Positions 30,001 to 38,489 of a stretch of 38,489 bases of DNA are shown here, in pieces. The notes beneath the pieces were generated by a model. It was given only the letters and a program-made list of their open reading frames with translations. It had not been told where the DNA came from and searched no databases. The stretch's first letter is position 1, and each line of letters begins with the position of its first letter. The position numbers and the translations under genes were made by a program. Source of the stretch: an uncultured Prochlorococcus sp. (GTDB lineage: Bacteria > Cyanobacteriota > Cyanobacteriia > PCC-6307 > Cyanobiaceae); assembly GCA_902628235.1 (NCBI GenBank), contig CACOMD010000009.1, positions 1 through 38,489 of the forward strand, read 5' to 3'.

Positions 30001-33000
30001 TATCGATATCGCATCAAATAAGTTAAGAGTAGAAATATCAGTATCAAGAGTTGTGACTCCTCAAGCATTTGGCGTAATCAGTGCTGGTGAAACAGAAAAA
30101 GATGGCGAAAATATAAATGGTCAATCTATGTATCTTAAAAATTTTTCAATAAAGGGTGATAAAGTTGGCACGATCATTTGGAGAAAAAATATTAGCAGAG
30201 TAGGTGATTGTAGCAAGCTAACTTCGATGGTTGGAATTAGTAGTAGAGATGGTTTACCGGATAATTCTAAAGGTATGGGCGGTTTGTTTGTTCAACCAAT
30301 ACTATTGCCTGAGAAGCCTTCAATCAAGTCCTCAAAAGGTAGAATTAATATTAGTTCAACTTTTTGTTATCCAGAGAATTCTAAAATTAATCAATCAAAA
30401 TGTAATTTACTTGCTGAATCGATAAAAACGTTTCCAACAACAGAAAGAATTGTAACAATAGACGATCTTTTTGTTTATGGAAAGGATGGGGTATTTGATA
30501 TCGTAACTTCTGATAAATCAAGAGTAAAACTAGTTGTAAGAGGTTCTATTCATGTTGCTAATGAAGGTTTAATTTGTCATAGAGATAAAACATTAAATGC
30601 TAAGTGTGGATCTGGTAAACCAGAGAATTTAACAATTATGTTTGAACAGCCTGGCCAAAACTCTCTCCCTAATATAGGCAATCTAAATGGGAGGCAGGAG
30701 TTAGCATGTTCTGCAGATGGAGGTTTAATGCTTAGAGAAAATAAAAATATTCCTTTTAATAGTTTGATTATTAGTAATACAGGAGGTAATTCTGAAAAAT
30801 TTAGTGGATTTATTTATGGCCCCCAAACAACTTTCTCCACAACCAAGTCTTCTGCACCCTATTATCAAAAGCCAAAATCCACCCAAAGGAACTTAGTTGT
30901 TTCAAGAGGGTTATACGCTTTTATAGATAATCCTGACGGTCCAAGTTATGACAAATCACCAAGACTACTTAGAAGTCCAAACGGAAAATTAATACCTTTT
31001 CAGGTAGACAATACTAATGTATGGGATAATTATATGAGGAATAAAGAGATTATTGCAGTAGGTAGAAAAATTGGTATCCCGCCAACGACTCACTACGATA
31101 ATGTTGCATTAATTTGGGACAATAAAAATAATACTTTTCTTTTATGGGGGATAGATTTAAAAACTCAGAATATTTCTGGATCGAATATTTCTATTGAAGG
31201 GAAGCTGGTAGATCCAAACGTTCAAGGAGGATTAATTCAATTAGGTTCTAATCCTTATACACTTGTTCCAAACGGAAATTCTTGGCTAAGTTATTATGGG
31301 ATTGAATTAATACAAAACAAAACTAATTTAGATAGAAATTTTGAAGCTATTGCATGGATGAAGAATTTTTGTCTTGATAATCAAGGGAAGGTAAATTGGG
31401 AGTTTAATAGAAATTTCAACAAAAATTTAGTAGAGAGATTTGCCAAAATAGATTTTAATTATGGAGTTCCCTACTATCGTGGACAATCAATTAAAGTTTG
31501 GGATACATTAAGAAGTTTTAATTAAATGAACTTTAATATCTTTAGAAATAGATTTAAGAATTTGATAAAAGATAATGATGGATTTGGTCTCACTGAAAGC
31601 ATCATTAGTATCGTTTTACTTTCAGTAATAATTTCATATTCTTTGGTTTTTATTACTAAAAGGCAAGCAGCTCTTTATGAAGCAAATTTAACGGCCGCAA
31701 TAAATGATGAAATTAATAGAGATATAGAGACAATGAAGAATGATTTGTGGGCAAATCATTATGTTCCTGGGAAGGGATTAGTACCAGCAAAATATGATAT
31801 CAATAGTATATATTGTGGAGATGTTATAAATACTATTAGAAATTTTACTTCTGATAATTTTAGTTGGACACCTGGATCAAATATTAGTAATTATCAAGGT
31901 CAGAAAAGAAATAAAATTTTTACAGGCAGACCAATTAAGATTACAAGACAAATTGTTAGTAGATCCCCCCTTGATTTGGGTAATAGAACAACAATGGATT
32001 ACAGTATTGCTAAAATAGTTTACATTGTTACTAGAGACAATCAAGACACTCTCTGGACTAGCTTAGACTTAACGAGTGAAGCCCATAGTTGGTGCAGCCA
32101 AAATTAGATGAATTTTATGAAAAATTTCAAGCTTAAATTTTATAGCTTACTAAGAAATAAATCTAATGAAGGTTTTACTTTAGCAGAGTTATTAGTAGCA
32201 TCTGCAATATCAGCTGTTGTTTTGAGTGCTGCATATGCTTTGACGAATATGATAATAACCTCTAATAAATCTGATGATAAGAATTTACAGCTTGGAGCAA
32301 AAATAGAAAATGCCTTAGATTTTGTAGCAGATGAAGTTAAAAGTAGTAAGAAAATAATATCTAATTGGAGTGGAATCCCATCAAGATGTTTAAATCCCAG
32401 ACCCTCTGGTGAATTTGTTTTGGGATTGACCCTTCCAGATCAAGCACTAACTAACGACTCTTACAAAAGTAAGACAAATGTCAATTGGAAAAAGGTAGAT
32501 TGTCCAGTGATTTATACCTTAGAAAGGGACAATAACTATAAAGGTAGAGGGGGTTCTTATAAGCTTTTTAGAAATGGTCCTCAATTAGATGAAAAAGGTT
32601 TCTATATTCCTACTAAATTATCAACCACATTAATTTCTGACAAAATCCGATATGCACCAGATGATGTAATGCCATGTAATCAATCTAAAGGTTGGACACA
32701 GAGACAAGTTAAAGGAATAATCATTTGCACTTCACCATTTGATAATGCAGCTGAAATAGGGATTTCCGCAGAAACTATAAAAATTGGAAATACTTATTCT
32801 ACATTAACTAAAACATCAGGAGCTTCTACAAGAATTCAAAATGATGATTTAATTGGAGATATAGGAAGTTCTTTTTTCTCCCTTAATTCTCAAGGACAAT
32901 ATTGTAAAACTCCGCCATGTTGTACTTTTGGAACTTGCAGTTCGACCAAAGAGCAAACATACTTTATTGATGTTTCAGGATCTATGGGTTGGTGTTACGT

Positions 33001-36000
33001 AAAAGGTAAAAACTGTATGGCTGCAGCGAGGGATGAAGTTATAAGAAACATAAAAGGATTAAGTGATGGTGTTAAATTACAAGTTGTAGCATTTAATCAT
33101 TACAGTAGATACCTTTGGCCAAGTGGTCCAAAAGAATTAGATCCCGCAACCCGGCAACAAGCGATACAATTCGTTAGTAATTTGAGAGCAGGAGGCGGTA
33201 CAAATCCTTGGAATGGTTTATGGAAGTCTATGCAAAGTCAAGATGTTACCCAAATAATTTTAATTTCAGATGGTTATACTAGTACCAGCGGTTATTGCAA
33301 TGGAAGGTATCAAAGGTATGCAGATTGCTTCCAAAAGTACAATAAAGATGTAAGATCTAAAAGTGCTGCTGGTACTGTAAAGATAGATTCAGTATCTTTG
33401 GGATACGATTTTTGCAGGCCAGGAGGATGGATGGGCGAAGTCGCAACAAAAAACAATGGAAAATGTAGCGTAATAAGATAAGATTTATTATTACTATTTA
33501 TTAATTTTTCAAATTTGGTGATACGTTTATAAATTCGTTACTCTTTGCATATTGATCATCAGAACCATCTAATATTCTTGGAGTAACTAAAACAACTAAT
33601 TCTCTTTGATCTTTAGCAGATGTTCTATTCCTGAAAAAATGACCAATAATTGGTAGGTCTCCAAAGAATGGAAACTTTGTAACTGTTTCTTTATCTGTAG
33701 CATTAAGAACTCCAGTTAATATCAAGGTGTTACCATCCCTTACCCTAATAGAACCACTATCTAATCTTCTTACAGACAATAGATCTATATCTCCACATCC
33801 CTGAATAGTTCTTACTGATGATGAAGCGCTTACTGAAGGTGAAATTGCAAAGGTAACGAATCCGTTGTCATCAATTCTCAGTACTCTCGCTCCAAAAGTT
33901 AATCCTGCGATACCATAAGTGAAGGAAGCAGTATCTCCATCAGTAGAGGTGCAATTAATTGGTACTTGATTACCAACTATCACAAAACCTTCGTTTCCAA
34001 AAGATCTACCTATGGAACCCGAGGATAAAGCAGCGGAAATATCTTGAAAAGCAACTGTTTCACCTCCCGATTTACCAGGAAATTCATTCAAAATGAGCGT
34101 CGGATTAGCAAGAATCTTTGTATTTTTAGAGACTATTTGAGCCTTTAAAAACTTTATAAAAGTTTGGTCTGAATACAATTCAACTGGATTAATTCTTACT
34201 CTTTGATCACCTGCAATAACGACTGATGGATCACTAGAGGTATCAGTGGTTGTGACTCTTTGAGTAAAAGGATCTGCGAAATCACTAGTTTCATTTGGTG
34301 GCAATAGTTTACCAAATGCTCCTAAAAGGGCTCCTGAGTCGTTAACAATAAAATTATTGTTTTGTCTCATCGCCCAACTATTACTAAATGTAGTTCCATC
34401 ATCTAATTGGACATCTAAAATTCTTACAGTGAGTGCAACTTGCCTTTGTCGTAAATCTAATTGTTTAAGATATTTTTCAGCAACTGTTATAACTTGAGGA
34501 GAACCAATCATTGTAACTGTTTGCAACCTGTCATCTGTGGTCGCTATCAGACCAAGTAGAGGACCAATATCAGACCCATAGATTTGAACTGAGGTAGTTG
34601 TGCTTGATGTTGTTGTATTAGAAGAAGTTCCTCCTGAAACAGTCTGTGACTGTGTTGCTCCTTGAGTAACTGCAGTAGATAATGTTGAAGTCCTTGTAAC
34701 TTTGGCACCTAAATTAGCAAGATAAGATGCTGCTGCATTAGCCGTAGTTTGATTAAGCCTATATACTCTCGATATTCTACTTTTAAAAACTGAGTCTCTT
34801 ACATTTGGTCCAACATAAACTATTCCATTCTCAAGCTTAGCTTGCAATCCGCTTGCCATCAAAACAGAATTAAATGCATTTTGGAATGAGACATCTTTTA
34901 AAGTAAGAGTTATATATCTATGAGTATCTGCATTTTTTTCTTCTGCTCCTCCAGATGATGATTGAATTGAATTTGTACCAGAAATCGCGGAATTGTAATT
35001 AGTCTCTGAAGGATTAATTGAAGAAATAGATTGAGCAGAAGAGCCTCCACTTCCACGATCAGGATCAAAAGATGGATCTTGTTGAACCCAAACATATCCA
35101 TAGTTTGCTTTTGATAATAAAAATTCAATTGCTTTTTTTGCCTGAGTTTGTTTAAAAATCAAAGACACATTTGGACCTGTTAAATTTAATAAATTAGGGT
35201 TAGGTATTAAAGTTGTTCCAATAGCTATATCTCCCAGAGGAGGAGCAACTGCTTTAGGTTTATTTACTTTGATTTCTTTTAAGGTAGTCTCATCAATTTT
35301 AAATATATTATCTTCAGTTAATTGCTCTCTAGCAATTTTAACTTTTTTGATATCTATTTCAATATCTTCTCCATTTTTCTGAATTTCAACTTTATCTATA
35401 TCTATTTGTTCTGATAATAATAAATCTAAAATATATTTTTTATTACTTCCTTCTAATTTTGCATTTAGAATCCCAGCTGAAGGGATAGAAAGGTTTTGCT
35501 CATTTTTTAAAATAGATTTCTTAGATTGTGTAGTAATTTCAATTTTGATTCTCTGCTTTTCAGTCTTTTTAAAAAAGGTTGAATATTCTCCAACGTTTGA
35601 AATAATAAGTCTTATGTTCTCTTTATTATTAGCTATTTTAAATTTTATTAAGTTATCTGTCTCTGGAATAAAACCTCTAGAAATAGGTTCAAAAATTGAG
35701 GTTTTACTATCGTTTTCTTTATCAAAATTATTTTCTTTTAAGTGATCAGCATAAAGTGGAATTAAACTTGAAAAAGCAGTTGAAAAACTAACTACGAAGA
35801 TATAAAGATTTTTATTAAAATACCCTGACACTATTTAAGAAAGCTGTTTTATTTACATTAGCAGTGTTTTAATTTATATCCATATTTGGATTTACGTTAT
35901 TTGAAAATAAGAATAAATTTAATTTGTTGGGATATTTAAAATAATTTTTGCTTTTACTTGTCCAGAGATATTTTTTGTCTGATTAAAATCCATGCTTGTT

Positions 36001-38489
36001 TCATTGCTCGCTATCCTTGGAGCAAAACAATAAGGCAATACAAATGCATCATATTCTTGAATTGCTTTCATAAAATTAATAATATTTAAATAATCCGCTT
36101 CAACTATTATTTCAAAATAATTTGATTTATATATATCACTTAAATTATTGTTCAACTTAGAAAGGGGTCTATCTATGGTAGAGAGGTTATATGAATTCTC
36201 TGAAAAAAGTACATTTTCAATTTCTTGATTAGTAAGAATGCCTTGATTATTATCAATATCCAAGCTTGGATCATCCATTATAAAATCATCTTCAAAATTT
36301 TCATCTTGAGCAGAAAAATCATCAAAATTATTTGAAAAAGATGATTCTGATAGCTGCGCTCTTTCTTCTTCAGATAATGTAGAGCATGCTTCAAGTTCCT
36401 GGGCATTTATAGGTCTAAATTGTGAAATTTTAATAAGAGATCTCTTTGACGATTCATCAATGATGCGAGTTAGATAAATAAGAGATTCTGAGTCAACCAC
36501 CATCTCTGAAACCTGATTAAAGTTTTTATTAAATTCTGATAGTATTTTTTGTCCTTTATTTAACTTCTCCTCTAATAGTTCAAAATTATCAGATTGAAAG
36601 GAATATTTATTTGATTTATCAATTATAGAAATCATAGATTTGTAAGCAGGGATAGTAAATATATTTGTAATAAGTGAGGCCAAAAAAAGGCCAGTGACTG
36701 GATAGAAGAATTTATTTTTTCTTATTTCTAAGATATCAGATAGTTTAATTTTCTTTATATCGTCAATTTTAACAGTTTTTGCTTTTTCTAAAAGATCAGC
36801 AACATCTATATTTTTTAACTGTTGAATAAAATCTTGAAGTGAATTGCTCATATCATTCAATTTTTAGTAATATTAGACAAATTGATATATCTTTGAATTT
36901 TATTTATTAGTCCATAATTATAAGAATCTTTAAAAATAGAAATTTTATCCTCTAAACCAATTATATTATTTTTTCCAGAAATTTCAAAAATAAATAGTTC
37001 CTTAAATGGCTTAGAGTTAACTTGGGCAGTTCCAAACTGCGGACTTTTGCTCTGCTTAATTATATTTTTTACAACTACTGTATCTGATTTAATTATTGGC
37101 CATTCCAGAACATTATCAATGAATTTATTAATGATTTCAATATTATATGCCTGAACATTTAATTGAAATCCATTTTTGTCTAAAAGGAATTCTGTAATTT
37201 GAACATCATTAGGAATTGTTTTTTGTAATAGATAAGAAAATATGTACGCAGGGGATCCTAAAACATAAAGTTGATAATAATTTTCTAAGTCTTTTAATTT
37301 TGTTTCAATATTTTCATTAGTATTTTTTAATTCAGAAAAATTAAGAATAAATTGTTGGTGCAAAGATTCTAATCTTAATGTATTTAGATAAGCTGGCAAT
37401 CCAATTAAATTTATGAGTAAAGTTATTCCTGTTAGGGATAATCCTGGGTAATAAAATATCTTTTCTTTTTTTAGGAACTCCTTAAGATTTTGAAAAATTA
37501 TATTTTTATTTCCTAGGTATGAGTCCTTTATTATCTCTTTTTGTTTTTTTTCTTTCTCCCAGATCTCTAAATCCTGGTAATTTCTAGCAAAGTTATATTT
37601 AATCATTTATTCGCGATCTGAGCTATTGAAGTTAACTTAATAATATTAGAAATATTATTTTGTATTGTTTCTTTGTCAATATCTTTATTTAATTTATATT
37701 TATTAAAAATCTCAATTGGAAATTCTTTAAATTTATCAAATTTATTCATACTACTAGTATTTAATTTATCAAATCCTTGACCTGTAAGATAAATAGATTT
37801 GGGACTTTTATAATTATATTTTTCTAAAATTGAATTAATTGCACTGTCAAGTCTAACTAAAAATTGTTGGCCAATATTCTCATCTTGTGAAATATAGATT
37901 GAAGCTCCATATGGTAATTTTACAGAATTAAACTCACAATTACTTTTCTCTAAATAAATCACAGTTGAATTAAATTCTATGTCACATAAAATTGTTAATC
38001 CACCTTCCTTACTTGTAATTTGTTCAACTAAGTGAATACAAGAAGAAGTAACTCCTCCTATTGGATTTTCTAACTTCGACAAAACCTCTATCCAGGAATC
38101 AAGAACATTTTTATTTATATAAACAACACGATGGTAAGAACTTATTTTATTACCTGATACTCTTGTATGTTGCATCAATGTATTATCAGGCAAAAATGGA
38201 CTTTTTGATAAAAGCTCAGGATTATTTTCTGAAAAAACAACTAATTCACTATCATTAAAGCTTTTAATTGTGAAGAAAGTTGAACTCAAAAGCAATATAA
38301 TAGGCAAAGTATTAGCCTCGTATAAGGAAATAACATCTTGAAGAATATTAGAAAGTTCAATTTTATTTTCTACTTTAAAATCACCAATTATGTCAGTAGG
38401 GATATTTATATTAATAAGTTGTTCAATTGAATTAATAGATTCATTTGTTGATATTTTTGCAATAGTAAGTATGTGATCGGAAAAATGAA

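Overview
The window looks like a piece of a Prochlorococcus chromosome, probably a high-light-adapted type. The evidence is the very low GC content, the streamlined spacing, cobalamin-dependent ribonucleotide reductase (nrdJ), cyanobacteria-only families (DUF3531, the CPP1-like J-domain protein, the DUF92/VTE6 family) and a small photosystem-type membrane protein. No tRNA, rRNA, CRISPR array or insertion sequence was seen. The strain cannot be named from the sequence alone.

Layout. (1) 1-10.5 kb is ordinary core genome: the 3' part of a PhnE-type permease, an SGNH hydrolase, an operon on the minus strand (DUF3531, rsmE, DUF92 kinase-like), an ABC ATPase coupled to hslO, a CPP1-like protein, prfC, a methyltransferase and nrdJ. 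(2) 10.5-16 kb is a very AT-rich junction of small unknown genes, an HLIP-like protein, a degenerate C-terminal remnant of a tyrosine recombinase, and then an isolated pilin and a lipoprotein. (3) 16-26.7 kb is a type I secretion cassette: a secreted TPR protein, a serralysin-like M10 metalloprotease with RTX-type repeats, HlyD, a T1SS ABC transporter with a cyclic-nucleotide-binding-like N-terminus and a dead C39 domain, a cytoplasmic parvulin, and a TolC with a tandem-repeat tail. (4) 26.7-38.5 kb is a type IV pilus block: prepilin peptidase pilD, a secreted small protein, a GspH/FimT-like pilin, a major pilin, a large PilX/GspK-like pilin, a PilV-like pilin, and a PilW-like pilin fused to a von Willebrand A domain. 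Convergent to these are pilQ, pilO, pilN and the 3' part of pilM. PilB, PilT and PilC are not in the window, and PilP is absent between pilO and pilQ.

Working model (inference). The secretion cassette lies inside the pilus island: pilin and lipoprotein to its left, the pilus operons to its right, and pilD only 15 nt downstream of tolC. The protease has no N-terminal signal and a C-terminal RTX/secretion region, so it should leave through HlyD, the ABC protein and TolC, with the parvulin acting on it in the cytoplasm before export. The pilin set gives a full tip complex (H-, I-, J- and K-like) whose J-like member carries an intact MIDAS adhesion domain. An adhesive pilus together with an exported protease in a streamlined picocyanobacterium is the most interesting proposal here.
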